A program made the position numbers and the translations under genes. The notes under the pieces are model-generated. The model had not been told where the DNA came from. It did not search any database and saw only the letters and a program-made list of their open reading frames with translations. From Streptomyces huiliensis (lineage in GTDB: Bacteria; Actinomycetota; Actinomycetes; Streptomycetales; Streptomycetaceae), in NCBI RefSeq assembly GCF_020037025.1, contig NZ_JAIQLH010000057.1, forward strand, positions 1 through 64,000: a stretch of 64,000 nucleotides of DNA, read 5' to 3'. This document shows, in pieces, positions 34,116 through 42,969 of this stretch (position 1 is the first letter of the stretch; the number at the start of each line of letters is the position of its first letter).

Positions 34116-34671
34116 GGCCCCAGGCCCGCACCGTCTCGTACCGAGGCCGCTCCCCCGGGACCCCCGACGCGGGCAGCCGGCTGCGGACGAGCTCCAGCCG
34201 CTCGGCCGGCCAGGGCGAGCCTCGGAAGCCCGCGAGCGCCTCCGCGTACGGCCGGAGGGCGACGTGGCCGGTCGCCGCGCGGGCGAGGGTGAGGTGGGCG
34301 TGGAAGGGGCGGGACTCGTCCACGGCCACGCCCGCGCGCCGGGCCGCCGCGCCGGCGGAGCGGGCGAGGGCGCGGAGGGTCGGGACGTCGCCGTCCGCGC
34401 CGGCCCAGAGGACGCGGTCGCCGAACCGCCCGCCGCCCGCGAGCCGGAGCTCGTGGGCGGGGTGCCGGTGGGCGGCCCGGGCGAGGCGTTCGGTGAGGTC
34501 CGGCAGCACCGCCTCGTCCGTCTCGCCCAGGAAGGCGAGGGTGAAGTGCCAGGTCGCGGGGGAGGACCAGCGCAGCCGCGCACTGTCGGGGAGGGCGTGC
34601 AACTCGGCCGCCGCCTCGCCCAGTTCGGACAGGGCGGAGGGCGGGGGAACGACGGCGACAAAGAGGCGCAT
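34105..34671 (-). CDS. thpR: RNA 2',3'-cyclic phosphodiesterase (2'-5' RNA ligase family)
   Basis: A 188-residue 2H phosphoesterase. The two catalytic HxTx motifs are WHFTLAFLGE (from His 42) and FHAHLTLAR (about residues 123-131). MRLFVAVVPP at the start is the family opening. It hydrolyses 2',3'-cyclic phosphate ends of RNA (ThpR/LigT activity). ATG 34671 lies 19 bp from the divergent GNAT gene start, so the promoters overlap. A small membrane-protein frame overlaps its 3' end. Confidence 0.93.
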   Translation of the reverse strand: MRLFVAVVPPPSALSELGEAAAELHALPDSARLRWSSPATWHFTLAFLGETDEAVLPDLTERLARAAHRHPAHELRLAGGGRFGDRVLWAGADGDVPTLRALARSAGAAARRAGVAVDESRPFHAHLTLARAATGHVALRPYAEALAGFRGSPWPAERLELVRSRLPASGVPGERPRYETVRAWGLGE

Positions 34672-34690
34672 GGTGGCTAGTGTCGCGCGG

Positions 34691-35227
34691 ATGGAGATCA
34701 CGAAGCGGGAAGACGACCGGCCGGCCGTCAGGAGGGGCGGGGTCGAGGACCTCGCCGCGGTCCTCGCGATGCTCGACAGCGCCGTCGAGTGGCTGACGGC
34801 ACACGGCCGTACGGGCCAGTGGGGCGCCGAACCGTTCTCGACGCGGCCGTCGAGCGTCGAGAAGATCCGGGAGAACCTGGAATCGACCTCTGTCTGGATC
34901 GCCGAGGACGAGGACGGGATACCGGTCGGCGCGCTGACACTGTCGCCCCGCCCCTCCTCGTACGTCGAACCGGCCGGTGAGCCGGAGGTGTTCGTCCGCT
35001 TCCTCGTCACCGACCGCCGCCGCGCGGTCCGGGGCGTCGGCGCGGCGCTCCTCGCGCACGCCGCCCGGGAGGCGCGGCGGCAGGGCGTGGACCTGCTCCG
35101 GGTGGACTGCTACGCGGGCGGGGACGGCGCGTTGGTGGCGTACTACCGCGGCCAGGGGTTCGTTCCCGCGGAGACGTTCACCGTGGGCGACTGGCCGGGA
35201 CAGGTGCTGGAGCGGCGGCTGGGGTGA
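34691..35227 (+). CDS. GNAT-family N-acetyltransferase
   Basis: A 178-residue acetyl-CoA-dependent acetyltransferase. The acetyl-CoA loop is RRAVRGVGAALLAHAAREAR (RxxGxG/A), followed by LLRVDCYAGGDGALVAYYRG and QGFVPAETF, the usual last strands. The substrate is not evident. TAGTGT at 34678-34683 starts 13 bp before ATG 34691, so it is leaderless. It is divergent from the RNA phosphodiesterase and converges on an MFS gene across a strong hairpin. Confidence 0.92.
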   Translation: MEITKREDDRPAVRRGGVEDLAAVLAMLDSAVEWLTAHGRTGQWGAEPFSTRPSSVEKIRENLESTSVWIAEDEDGIPVGALTLSPRPSSYVEPAGEPEVFVRFLVTDRRRAVRGVGAALLAHAAREARRQGVDLLRVDCYAGGDGALVAYYRGQGFVPAETFTVGDWPGQVLERRLG

Positions 35228-35238
35228 AGTCGAAGGGC

Positions 35239-35262
35239 TCCCGGGGCGGCACCGCCCCGGGA
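35239..35262. terminator. Bidirectional hairpin between GNAT and MFS genes
   Basis: TCCCGGGGCGG (35239-35249) pairs perfectly with CCGCCCCGGGA (35252-35262) around a two-base CA; in practice the loop will open to at least four bases. It lies between converging stops. Confidence 0.75.
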
Positions 35263-35274
35263 CGCCCCGCCGCC

Positions 35275-36654
35275 TCACCCCACGGTCGTCAGCGCGGCCG
35301 CCTCCGGTCGTTCCTCCGCCGGCCGGCGCGGCACGAAGCGCACGGGCTGCCGCCCGCGCCGCAGGTCGACCTGGAGCCGGAGCCCGGCGGCGCGGGCCAG
35401 GCCGAGGCCGATGCCGGCCGCCGCGAGGACGGAGATCACCCCGCCGGCCGCGAAGCCGACGCGGGCGCCGTAGGCGTCGGTGATCCAGCCGACGAGGGGC
35501 GCGCCGATCGGGGTGCCGCCCATGAAGACCATCATGTAGAGGCTGAGCACCCGGCCACGCATGGCGGGGGCGACGGCCAGCTGCACGCTGGAGTTGGCGG
35601 TGACGTTGATCGTCAGGCCGAACATCCCGATGGGCACCAGGAGCACGGCGAACAGCCAGAACGTCGGCGACAGCGCGGCGGCGACCTCCAGCAACCCGAA
35701 GGCGAGGGCCGCGCCGACCATGACGCGCCGCCGCGAGCTGCCGCGCCGGGCGGAGAGCAGCGCGCCGGCCAGCGAACCGGCCGCCATCAGGGTGTTGAGC
35801 AGGCCGTAGGTGCCGGCGCCGGCGTGGTGGACGTCGTTGACGAACGCCGTGAGCCAGATGGGGAAGTTGTAGCCGAAGGTGCCGACGAAGCCGATGAGGA
35901 TGATCGGCCAGAGCAGGTCGGGCTGCTCCCTGACGTGCCGCAGCCCTTCCCTGAGCTGGCCCTTGCCGCGCGGGGCGGTCTCGGCCTTGTGCAGTTCCCC
36001 GGTGCGCATCATCAGCAGACCGGCGATCGGGGCGATGTAGGAGAGCCCGTTGAAGAGGAAGGCGGCGCCGCTGCCGACGGCGGTGATCATGACACCGGCG
36101 ACGGCGGGGCCGACGAGCCGGGCTGTCTGGAAGTTGGCGGAGTTGAGGCTGACGGCGTTGCCGAGGTCGGCGGGGCCGACCATTTCGTGGACGAACGCCT
36201 GCCGGGCGGGGTTGTCGACGACGGTGACGAGGCCGAGGGCCAGGGCGGTGAGGTAGACGTGCCACACCTGGACGTGGCCGGAAAGGGTGAGGACCGCGAG
36301 CGCGAGGCCCGTCAGTCCGCTCGCCGCCTGGGTGACGAGGAGCAGGAGGCGCTTGGGGCACCGGTCGGCGATGACGCCGCCGTACAGGCCGAGGAACAGC
36401 ATCGGCAGGAACTGCAGGGCGGTGGTGATGCCCACCGCGGCGGAGGAACCCGTGAGGCCGAGGACCAGCCAGTCCTGGGCTATTCGCTGCATCCAGGTGC
36501 CGGTGTTCGACACGACCTGGCCGGCGGCGAAGAGCCGGTAGTTGCGGATCCTGAGTGAGCTGAACATGCCCCCCTTGCGGGTCAGGGGGGTGGTGCGTGC
36601 GTCGTCGTGGCGGTTCGGTGCGGGTGCGGAGTCTGCTCCGGGTCCCGTACTCAA
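35275..36654 (-). CDS. MFS transporter (MFS_3 / efflux type)
   Basis: A 459-residue exporter of the MFS_3 (enterobactin-exporter-like) group with 12 helices: YRLFAAGQVVSNTGTWMQRI, GLYGGVIADRCPKRLLLL (motif A), VVDNPARQAFVHEMVG and LNSANFQTARLVGPAVAG are family hallmarks. The start is TTG 36654, placed nine bases after a strong AAGGAGG site, 24 bp behind the MarR stop. MarR and transporter therefore form one operon, which points to drug or metabolite efflux released by MarR inactivation. Confidence 0.92.
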   Translation of the reverse strand: MSTGPGADSAPAPNRHDDARTTPLTRKGGMFSSLRIRNYRLFAAGQVVSNTGTWMQRIAQDWLVLGLTGSSAAVGITTALQFLPMLFLGLYGGVIADRCPKRLLLLVTQAASGLTGLALAVLTLSGHVQVWHVYLTALALGLVTVVDNPARQAFVHEMVGPADLGNAVSLNSANFQTARLVGPAVAGVMITAVGSGAAFLFNGLSYIAPIAGLLMMRTGELHKAETAPRGKGQLREGLRHVREQPDLLWPIILIGFVGTFGYNFPIWLTAFVNDVHHAGAGTYGLLNTLMAAGSLAGALLSARRGSSRRRVMVGAALAFGLLEVAAALSPTFWLFAVLLVPIGMFGLTINVTANSSVQLAVAPAMRGRVLSLYMMVFMGGTPIGAPLVGWITDAYGARVGFAAGGVISVLAAAGIGLGLARAAGLRLQVDLRRGRQPVRFVPRRPAEERPEAAALTTVG

Positions 36655-36678
36655 GTGGGTTCGCCTCCTTTGCTCGGG

Positions 36679-37191
36679 CTACAAGTGCGCGAGTTTCTCC
36701 AGTACCGGTGCGGCGGCGCGCAGCGTCGCCCACTCGTCCTCGTCCAGTCGCCCGGCCAGTTCGGCCAGCCAGGCGTTGCGCTTGCGCCGGCTCTCTTCGA
36801 GCATGGCCTCGGCCCGCTCGGTCTGTGTGACCACCTTCTGCCGGCGGTCCTCGGGGTGTGGTTCCAGCCTGACCAGTTCCTTGCTCTCCAGCAGCGCGAC
36901 GATGCGGGTCATCGACGGCGGCTGGACGTGCTCCTTGCGGGCCAGCTCCCCCGGGGTGGCCGAACCGCACCGGGCCAAGGTGCCCAGGACGGACATCTCG
37001 GCCGGGCTGAGCGATTCGTCGACCCGCTGGTGCTTGAGCCTCCGGGACAGCCGCATGACACCCGAACGCAACGCGTTGACGGCGTCCGTGTCGGGGTCCG
37101 TGCCGGTACTGACGGCGGCGGCGTCCGAGGGCTGCTGAGCGGGATCGGGGACCTCGGGGGAAGAGGTGCGGGACAGGTCCGGCATGTTCAT
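36679..37191 (-). CDS. MarR-family regulator
   Basis: A 170-residue MarR protein with a 40-residue disordered N-terminus. The core has DESLSPAEMSVLGTLARCGS, ELARKEHVQPPSMTRIVALL and the wing RLEPHPEDRRQKVVTQTERA. Two starts are possible, ATG 37191 and ATG 37185; TAATCT lies just upstream, so the mRNA has almost no leader. The first 30 bp upstream are strikingly AT-rich (TTAGATTAACTCATTATTTC), the likely autoregulatory operator. Cotranscribed with the MFS gene. Confidence 0.92.
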   Translation of the reverse strand: MNMPDLSRTSSPEVPDPAQQPSDAAAVSTGTDPDTDAVNALRSGVMRLSRRLKHQRVDESLSPAEMSVLGTLARCGSATPGELARKEHVQPPSMTRIVALLESKELVRLEPHPEDRRQKVVTQTERAEAMLEESRRKRNAWLAELAGRLDEDEWATLRAAAPVLEKLAHL

Positions 37192-37394
37192 TAGATTAAC
37201 TCATTATTTCACCTAAGGAAAGTGTGCACGGACGGGCGCACGGGAGCAGCGGGGGCCCAGGGACGGGCCGCGAAGGGGAGCACGGCGACGGGTGCGCGCC
37301 CTTGACGCCTTGCGCGACTCGCCGACCCCCAGCGCTTCGCAGCAGTTCCCCGTGGTTCCTAGCAGTTTCATACACGGCTTATTACACTCGGTCC

Positions 37395-37676
37395 ATGACC
37401 CCAGCTCGCCGTGGCAGGACCAGCGTCACCAGCGTCTCCCTGCAGACCGAGACCCTGGAAGCCATCCGTGCCCGCGCAGGCCGTCAAGGCGTGTCCGCAT
37501 ATGTGGAGGAGGCTGTTCAGCGGCAGCTCCAGCGGGAGGCGATCGACGACTTCATCGCGTCCGCCGAAGCCGAGCACGGACCGGTCGACCAGGCCGAGGT
37601 CGATGCCCGAGTGGAGCGTCTGCGCGCCTTCCACGCTGCCCGCCGGAGCGGATCGGCCCCGGAGAACGCCGCGTGA
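37395..37676 (+). CDS. Ribbon-helix-helix antitoxin
   Basis: A 93-residue antitoxin. The N-terminal strand and helices (RTSVTSVSLQTETLEAIRAR, AGRQGVSAYVEEAVQRQLQR) form a CopG/MetJ-type DNA-binding fold. The C-terminal part (AEVDARVERLRAFHAARRSG) is charged and should wrap the toxin. TACACT at 37383-37388 begins 12 bp before ATG 37395, so it is leaderless. Its stop overlaps the PIN toxin start (GTGA), the typical layout of a VapBC-like type II system. Confidence 0.85.
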   Translation: MTPARRGRTSVTSVSLQTETLEAIRARAGRQGVSAYVEEAVQRQLQREAIDDFIASAEAEHGPVDQAEVDARVERLRAFHAARRSGSAPENAA

Positions 37677-38065
37677 GCGGCACGCTGGTCCTCGACAGCG
37701 AAGCGCTCTCGAAGCTGTGCCGCCGGCACCGCACGATGACCATGTGGCTGGACGTCGCCCGAAGGCTGGACCTCGTGGTGGTGACCAGTGCCGCGACGCT
37801 CGTCGAAGCGCGCGACCCCAAAGCGCCACAGGCCGCGTTCGACCACGCGGTATCCCTGACCAAGGTGCGTCCCGTCACCGAGGAGATCGCCCGCGCGGCT
37901 GGAAAGCTGCTGACGGCCGAGGGTCTGCACGGCCACAAGTACGCCATCGACGCGATGCTCGCGGCCACCGCGCATGCGGAGCACGGGAACGTCACGGTGA
38001 TCACCAGCGACGTCGACGATCTGCGTCGGCTCTGCCGGCCCCACATCGCGGTCGAGGCGGTCTGA
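37673..38065 (+). CDS. PIN-domain toxin (VapC-like)
   Basis: A 130-residue ribonuclease toxin of the PIN fold. The four acidic metal-binding positions can be seen: D8 (LVLDSEALSKL), E45 (ATLVEARDP), D93 (KYAIDAMLAATA) and D113/D115 (ITSDVDDLRRL). VapC toxins cleave tRNA or rRNA when the antitoxin is degraded. GTG 37673 overlaps the antitoxin stop by four bases. All catalytic residues are intact, so the pair is probably active. A long hairpin follows. Confidence 0.9.
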   Translation: MSGTLVLDSEALSKLCRRHRTMTMWLDVARRLDLVVVTSAATLVEARDPKAPQAAFDHAVSLTKVRPVTEEIARAAGKLLTAEGLHGHKYAIDAMLAATAHAEHGNVTVITSDVDDLRRLCRPHIAVEAV

Positions 38066-38076
38066 CGCCGGACGGC

Positions 38077-38121
38077 ACGACGGCCGGGGCAGCCGTCGTT
38101 CGGCTGTCCCGGCCGTCGTCG
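38077..38121. terminator. Bidirectional hairpin after the PIN toxin gene
   Basis: ACGACGGCCGGGGCAGCCG pairs with CGGCTGTCCCGGCCGTCGT around TCGTT, with one G-T pair. It separates the toxin gene from the converging purine permease gene. Confidence 0.85.
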
Positions 38122-38141
38122 TGGCCGCGTTCGGGGAGGGG

Positions 38142-39608
38142 CTACTTCACGCCCAGCGCGCGCTCGATCGGGTCGAGGAGGAAGTAGACGAGGAAGCAGG
38201 CGCCGACGACGTTGAGGAGCCAGGGGATCTCGCGGGCGCGGCGGTCGGCGACGCGGAGGAGGATGAAGGCGAGGACGCCCATGCCGATGCCGTTGGTGAT
38301 GGAGTAGGTGAACGGCATGGAGACGATCGTCAGGAACGCGGGGATCGCGATCGTGAAGTCGCTCCAGTCGATCTCCCTGACGTTGGCCGCCATGATCAGG
38401 AAGCCGACGACGAGGAGGGCCGGGGTCGCCGCCTGGGAGGGGACGACGGTCGCCAGCGGGGTGAAGATCAGGGCGAGCAGGAAGAGGCCGCCGGTCATGA
38501 GGTTGGCGAGGCCGGTGCGGGCGCCCTCGCCGACGCCGGCGGTGGACTCGACGAAGCAGGTGTTGGCGGAGGCGGAGCCGAAGCCGCCGGCGGCGACGGC
38601 GACGCCGTCCACCATCAGGATCTTGCCCATGTTGGGCAGCTGGCCGTTCTCGTCGGTGAGCCCGGCCTCCTCGCCGACGCCGATGATCGTGCCCATCGCG
38701 TCGAAGAACCCGGACAGCAGCACGGTGAAGACGAAGAGGCAGCCGGTGAGCAGGCCCACTTCATGGAAGCCGCCGAAGAGGCTGATGTTCCCGACGAGGC
38801 CGAAGTCGGGCGTGGCGACGACGCTGTCGGGGATGCGGGGGATGCTGAGGCCCCAGTTGGCGTCCGGGATCACGGCCAGCTCGTTGATCAGGATCGCCAC
38901 GAAGGTCATCACGACGATGCCGATCAGGATCGCCCCGGGCGCCTTGCGGACGACCAGGATGAAGGTCAGCGCCAGCCCCGCGGCGAAGACCAGCACCGGC
39001 CAGCCGTGCAGCTGCCCGCCCTGACCGAGGCCCAGCGGGACGGTGGTGTGGGCGGCGTCCGGGTTGCGGGTGACGAAGCCCGAGTCGACCAGGCCGATCA
39101 GCGAGATGAACAGGCCGATGCCGATGGCGATCGCGCGGCGGAGGCCGTTGGGGATGGCGTCCATGACCCGCTGGCGGAGGCCGGAGGCGACCAGCAGCAT
39201 CAGGACGAGGCCGGCCAGGACGACCATGCCCATCGCGTCCGGCCAGCTCATCTTGGGGGCCAGCTGGAGCGAGACGACGGCGTTGATGCCGAGGCCGGCG
39301 GCGCAGGCGATGGGGACGTTGCCGATGGCGCCCATGAGGACGGTGCTGAGGCCGGCCATCAGAGCGGTGGCCGTGACCAGTTGGGCGTTGTCGAGCTGGT
39401 GCCCGAACTTGTCCTGGCCGGCCCCGAGGATGATCGGGTTCAGGATGATGATGTACGCCATCGCGAAGAACGTGGCGAGACCGCCGCGCAGTTCGCGGGC
39501 GACGGACGAGCCCCGCTCGGTGATCCGGAACCAGCGGTCGAGCGGACCGCCGGTCGGCGTCGGGGACGGTTGCTGGGCGTCGACCGGTGCGGTGGCCGAG
39601 GAGGGCAT
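38142..39608 (-). CDS. Purine permease (NCS2/AzgA family)
   Basis: A 488-residue nucleobase/proton symporter of the AzgA (adenine-guanine-hypoxanthine) group with about 13 hydrophobic segments: RGGLATFFAMAYIIILNPII, CAAGLGINAVVSLQLAP, SGFFDAMGTIIGVGEEAGLT and SASANTCFVESTAGVGEGAR are its signatures. ATG 39608 follows GAGGTCC; an extension to 39647 lacks a site. Adenine, guanine or hypoxanthine is the likely cargo. The upstream region is AT-rich with a TTCATATGAA palindrome. Confidence 0.93.
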   Translation of the reverse strand: MPSSATAPVDAQQPSPTPTGGPLDRWFRITERGSSVARELRGGLATFFAMAYIIILNPIILGAGQDKFGHQLDNAQLVTATALMAGLSTVLMGAIGNVPIACAAGLGINAVVSLQLAPKMSWPDAMGMVVLAGLVLMLLVASGLRQRVMDAIPNGLRRAIAIGIGLFISLIGLVDSGFVTRNPDAAHTTVPLGLGQGGQLHGWPVLVFAAGLALTFILVVRKAPGAILIGIVVMTFVAILINELAVIPDANWGLSIPRIPDSVVATPDFGLVGNISLFGGFHEVGLLTGCLFVFTVLLSGFFDAMGTIIGVGEEAGLTDENGQLPNMGKILMVDGVAVAAGGFGSASANTCFVESTAGVGEGARTGLANLMTGGLFLLALIFTPLATVVPSQAATPALLVVGFLIMAANVREIDWSDFTIAIPAFLTIVSMPFTYSITNGIGMGVLAFILLRVADRRAREIPWLLNVVGACFLVYFLLDPIERALGVK

Positions 39609-39844
39609 GCGGGACCTCAGACGTACGGGACGGGGGCCGAGGCCCACGGAGCGGTTATCAGGGCGGTGTGGTGAGGGGGCCGGATCGGAGCGCGGCTTGT
39701 ACGTTCATATGAAAGCAACCGATCGGATCCGACTCGTTTCAGTATGAATAAACAAGCCGTGAATTGCTATCTCCGCGCGTAGACCCCTATAGGGCCGGGG
39801 ATCCGGCCAAGATCACCGCGCCCGGACGGACTAGGCTGGCCGCC
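39609..39844. promoter_or_regulatory. Divergent promoter region of purine permease and DUF2530 genes
   Basis: The stretch 39695-39780 is unusually AT-rich. It contains the perfect palindrome TTCATATGAA (39704-39713), and further right CCCTATAGGG (39785-39794). TAGGCT at 39832-39837 is the leaderless -10 of the DUF2530 gene. I looked for a purine-riboswitch fold and saw none. Confidence 0.5.
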
Positions 39845-40147
39845 ATGACGAAGTGGACACCCAGGCACGAGGCGCCGGAGCCCCTCGAGGGCAATGTCGT
39901 CGCCACCATCACCGGCGGCACGATCGTGTGGTTCGTCCTCTTCGTCGTCCAGCTGCCCTTCTACGGCCGGCTCTCCGACGGCGGCCACCTGTGGTGGCTG
40001 TGGACCTGCCTGGCCGGCGGCGGGCTCGGGCTCGTCGGCGTCTGGTACGTCAGGAAGCGGGACGCCGCGATCAAGCGGCACGCGGCGGCGAAGGAGAACG
40101 GGCGCAAGACGGCCGAAAGCGTTCCTTCGGAAGGTGAAACGGGCTGA
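39845..40147 (+). CDS. DUF2530 membrane protein
   Basis: A 100-residue protein with two membrane helices (ITGGTIVWFVLFVVQLPFYG and LWWLWTCLAGGGLGLVGVWY) followed by a basic cytoplasmic tail (VRKRDAAIKRHAAAKENGRK). It matches the DUF2530 family of actinobacteria, of unknown function. TAGGCT starts 13 bp before ATG 39845; no ribosome site, so it is leaderless. The P-type ATPase gene starts 20 bp after its stop with its own leaderless -10. Confidence 0.85.
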   Translation: MTKWTPRHEAPEPLEGNVVATITGGTIVWFVLFVVQLPFYGRLSDGGHLWWLWTCLAGGGLGLVGVWYVRKRDAAIKRHAAAKENGRKTAESVPSEGETG

Positions 40148-40167
40148 ACGCCCGTACCGTCGGATGC

Positions 40168-42651
40168 ATGAGCGATCCGGCGCAGACCGCGGGCAAGGCC
40201 GCGGAAGGGGCCACGGACGGGGCCACGGACGGAGCCGCACGCGACGCTCCCGCCCGCTCGTCGTCCCGACACCCCGAGCCGGCCGCGCAGCACCGCGAGC
40301 CGGCCGCGCACCCCGGCCTGACCGCCGCCGAGGTCTCCGAGCGCGTCTCCCGGGGCGAGGTCAACGACGTCCCGGTGCGCTCCTCGCGGTCCGTGGGCGA
40401 GATCGTCCGGGCCAACGTCTTCACCCGCTTCAACGCGATCATCGGCGTCCTCTTCCTGATCATCCTGGTGGTCGGCCCGCTCCAGGACGGCCTCTTCGGC
40501 TTCGTCATCGTCGCCAACACCGCGATCGGCATCCTCCAGGAGCTGCGCGCCAAGAAGACCCTCGACTCGCTCGCCGTCATCGGCGAGTCCAAGCCGACCG
40601 TCCGCCGCGACGGCAAGCCCGTCGCCCTCGCCACCGGCGAGATCGTCCTCGGCGACGTGATCGAACTCGGCCCCGGCGACAAGTGCGTCGTCGACGGCGA
40701 GGTGCTGGAGAGCGACGGCCTGGAGATCGACGAGTCGTTGCTGACCGGCGAGGCCGACCCGGTGCTGAAGAAGCCCGGCGACCAGGTCATGTCGGGCTCG
40801 TTCGTGGTCGCGGGCGGCGGCGCGTTCGCCGCCACCAAGGTGGGCCGCGAGGCGTACGCGGCGCAGCTCGCCGAGGAGGCGTCCCGCTTCACCCTCGTCC
40901 ACTCCGAACTGCGCACCGGCATCAGCCGGATCCTCAAGTACGTGACGTGGATGATGATCCCCACCGCCGTCGGCCTGATCATCAGCCAGCTGGTGGTCCA
41001 GGACCACGACTGGCGGGAGGCGGTCCGGCGGATGATCGCCGGGATCGTGCCGATGGTCCCCGAGGGGCTGGTGCTGCTGACGTCCGTCGCCTTCGCGATC
41101 GGCGTCATCCGGCTGGGCAACAAGCAGTGCCTGGTCCAGGAGCTGCCCGCGATCGAGGGCCTGGCCCGCGTGGACGTCGTCTGCCTCGACAAGACCGGCA
41201 CCCTCACCGAGGGCGGCATGGACGTCTCCGACCTGCGGCTGCTCGCCGACATGGAGGAGGCGTACGTCCGCCAGGTGCTCGGCGCCCTCGGCGACTCCGA
41301 CCCGCGCCCCAACGCCAGCCTCCAGGCGATCGTCGACGCCTACCCCGACGGCGAGGGCTGGCGCTGCGCCGAGGCGCTCCCCTTCTCCTCCGCCCGCAAG
41401 TACAGCGGCGCCGAACTCCACTCCCCCGACGGCGAGTCCGGCACCTGGCTGCTCGGTGCGCCCGACGTGCTCCTGCGGGAGGGCGACCGGGCGCTCGGCG
41501 AGGTCGAGGAGCTCAACTCGCAGGGCATGCGCGTCCTCCTGCTCGCCCGCGCCGCCGACGGCCGCGCCCTGGACGACCCGCGCGTCACCGAGGACGTCAG
41601 CCCGGCCGCCCTCGTCGTCCTCGAACAGCGGCTGCGGCCCGACGCGGCCGACACCCTGCGCTACTTCGACGAACAGAAGGTCGCCGCCAAGGTCATCTCC
41701 GGCGACAACGCGGTGTCCGTCGGCGCGGTCGCCGCCAAGCTCGGGCTGCCCCGCGCGGAGTCGCCCGTCGACGCGCGCAAGCTGCCCTCCGGGCGCGAGG
41801 ACATGGGCAAGGCGCTCGACGAGGGGTCGGTTTTCGGCCGCGTCACGCCGCGGCAGAAGCGGGACATGGTCGGCGCGCTCCAGGCGCGCGGGCACACGGT
41901 CGCGATGACCGGCGACGGCGTCAACGACGTGCTGGCGCTGAAGGACGCGGACATCGGCGTCGCCATGGGCGCCGGTTCGGAGGCGACGCGGGCCGTCGCG
42001 CAGATCGTGCTGCTCAACAACAGCTTCGCCTCGCTGCCCTCGGTGGTCGCCGAGGGGCGCAGGGTCATCGGCAACATCACGCGGGTGGCCACGCTCTTCC
42101 TGACCAAGACCGTCTACTCGGTGCTGCTGGCCATCCTCGTCGTCTGCACCCGGGTGCCGTACCCCTTCCTGCCCCGGCACCTGACGCTGCTGTCCACCCT
42201 GACGATCGGTGTCCCCGCCTTCTTCCTGGCCCTGGCGCCCAACAAGGAACGCGCCAAGCCGAACTTCGTCCGGCGGGTGATGCGGTACTCCGTCCCGGCC
42301 GGGCTCATCGCGGGCCTCGCCACCTTCGCCACCTACCTGCTGGCCCGCCACCACTACTCGGGCGCCGGCGCGCTCGACGCGGAGACCAGCGCGGCGACGC
42401 TCACCCTGTTCCTGATCTCGATGTGGGTGCTGGCGATCATCGCCCGGCCGTACACGTGGTGGCGGGTGCTGCTGGTCGCGGCGATGGGGGTGGCTTTCCT
42501 GGTGGTGCTGGGGGTGCCGTGGCTCCAGCGGTTCTTCGCGCTGAAGCTGGTGGGGACGACGCTGCCGTGGGCGGCGGTGGGGATCGCGGCGGTGGCGGCG
42601 GCGGTGCTGGAGGCGGCGTGGCGGTGGGTGGGGCGGCGGTTCCCGGCGTGA
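40168..42651 (+). CDS. Cation P-type ATPase (CtpE-like)
   Basis: An 827-residue P-type ATPase. After a 50-residue repetitive low-complexity N-terminus come the A-domain TGEADP (about 193-198), helix M4 with VPMVPEGLVLL, the phosphorylated D341 in CLDKTGTLTEGG, and the hinge TGDGVNDVLALKDADIG (about 581-597). PEGL in M4 and the overall layout resemble mycobacterial CtpE, a calcium transporter, so Ca2+ or a similar cation is the best guess. No heavy-metal-binding N-domain. TACCGT at 40155-40160 lies 13 bp before ATG 40168. Confidence 0.93.
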   Translation: MSDPAQTAGKAAEGATDGATDGAARDAPARSSSRHPEPAAQHREPAAHPGLTAAEVSERVSRGEVNDVPVRSSRSVGEIVRANVFTRFNAIIGVLFLIILVVGPLQDGLFGFVIVANTAIGILQELRAKKTLDSLAVIGESKPTVRRDGKPVALATGEIVLGDVIELGPGDKCVVDGEVLESDGLEIDESLLTGEADPVLKKPGDQVMSGSFVVAGGGAFAATKVGREAYAAQLAEEASRFTLVHSELRTGISRILKYVTWMMIPTAVGLIISQLVVQDHDWREAVRRMIAGIVPMVPEGLVLLTSVAFAIGVIRLGNKQCLVQELPAIEGLARVDVVCLDKTGTLTEGGMDVSDLRLLADMEEAYVRQVLGALGDSDPRPNASLQAIVDAYPDGEGWRCAEALPFSSARKYSGAELHSPDGESGTWLLGAPDVLLREGDRALGEVEELNSQGMRVLLLARAADGRALDDPRVTEDVSPAALVVLEQRLRPDAADTLRYFDEQKVAAKVISGDNAVSVGAVAAKLGLPRAESPVDARKLPSGREDMGKALDEGSVFGRVTPRQKRDMVGALQARGHTVAMTGDGVNDVLALKDADIGVAMGAGSEATRAVAQIVLLNNSFASLPSVVAEGRRVIGNITRVATLFLTKTVYSVLLAILVVCTRVPYPFLPRHLTLLSTLTIGVPAFFLALAPNKERAKPNFVRRVMRYSVPAGLIAGLATFATYLLARHHYSGAGALDAETSAATLTLFLISMWVLAIIARPYTWWRVLLVAAMGVAFLVVLGVPWLQRFFALKLVGTTLPWAAVGIAAVAAAVLEAAWRWVGRRFPA

Positions 42652-42663
42652 AACGGCGGTAGC

Positions 42664-42693
42664 GCGGCGGGCGACCGGAAGCGGTGCCCGCCG
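42664..42693. terminator. Hairpin between P-type ATPase and DUF1059 genes
   Basis: GGCGGGC (42666-42672) and GCCCGCC (42686-42692), with flanking C-G pairs, form an eight-base stem with a 13-base loop between converging genes. Confidence 0.6.
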
Positions 42694-42712
42694 ACCACCT
42701 TCAGCAGTGAAC

Positions 42713-42907
42713 TCACCCGGATGGAGGCCGCTCGTCCTCCAGGAAGTCCCGCAGCTTCTCGCGCAGCTCCGGCGTGTCCTCGTGCTGATGCACGGAGACG
42801 GCGTGCTCGGCCGCGGCCCGCAGGACCTCGTCCTCCTCGCCGGAGATGGTGAGCGTGCAGTGCGACTCGCTGGGGTACTTGCGGCAGTCCGCCACTTTCC
42901 TGGTCAT
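42713..42907 (-). CDS. DUF1059 small protein
   Basis: A 64-residue soluble protein of the DUF1059 family: VADCRKYPSESHCTLTISGE carries two cysteines, and EVLRAAAEHAVSVHQHEDT and ELREKLRDFLED follow. Family members are small stand-alone proteins of unknown function, possibly metal- or redox-related from the Cys/His pattern. GGGAGGCAG precedes ATG 42907. It converges on the P-type ATPase. Confidence 0.88.
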   Translation of the reverse strand: MTRKVADCRKYPSESHCTLTISGEEDEVLRAAAEHAVSVHQHEDTPELREKLRDFLEDERPPSG

Positions 42908-42969
42908 CTCTGCCTCCCGGATCCCGGACCGGATCGGTACTTCCAGCGTAGGACGGGAGCCACGCCGCC

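Noticed and set aside
39661..39780. Purine riboswitch before the purine permease gene
   Set aside because: The AT-rich leader suggested one, but the conserved three-way-junction core could not be found on either strand.
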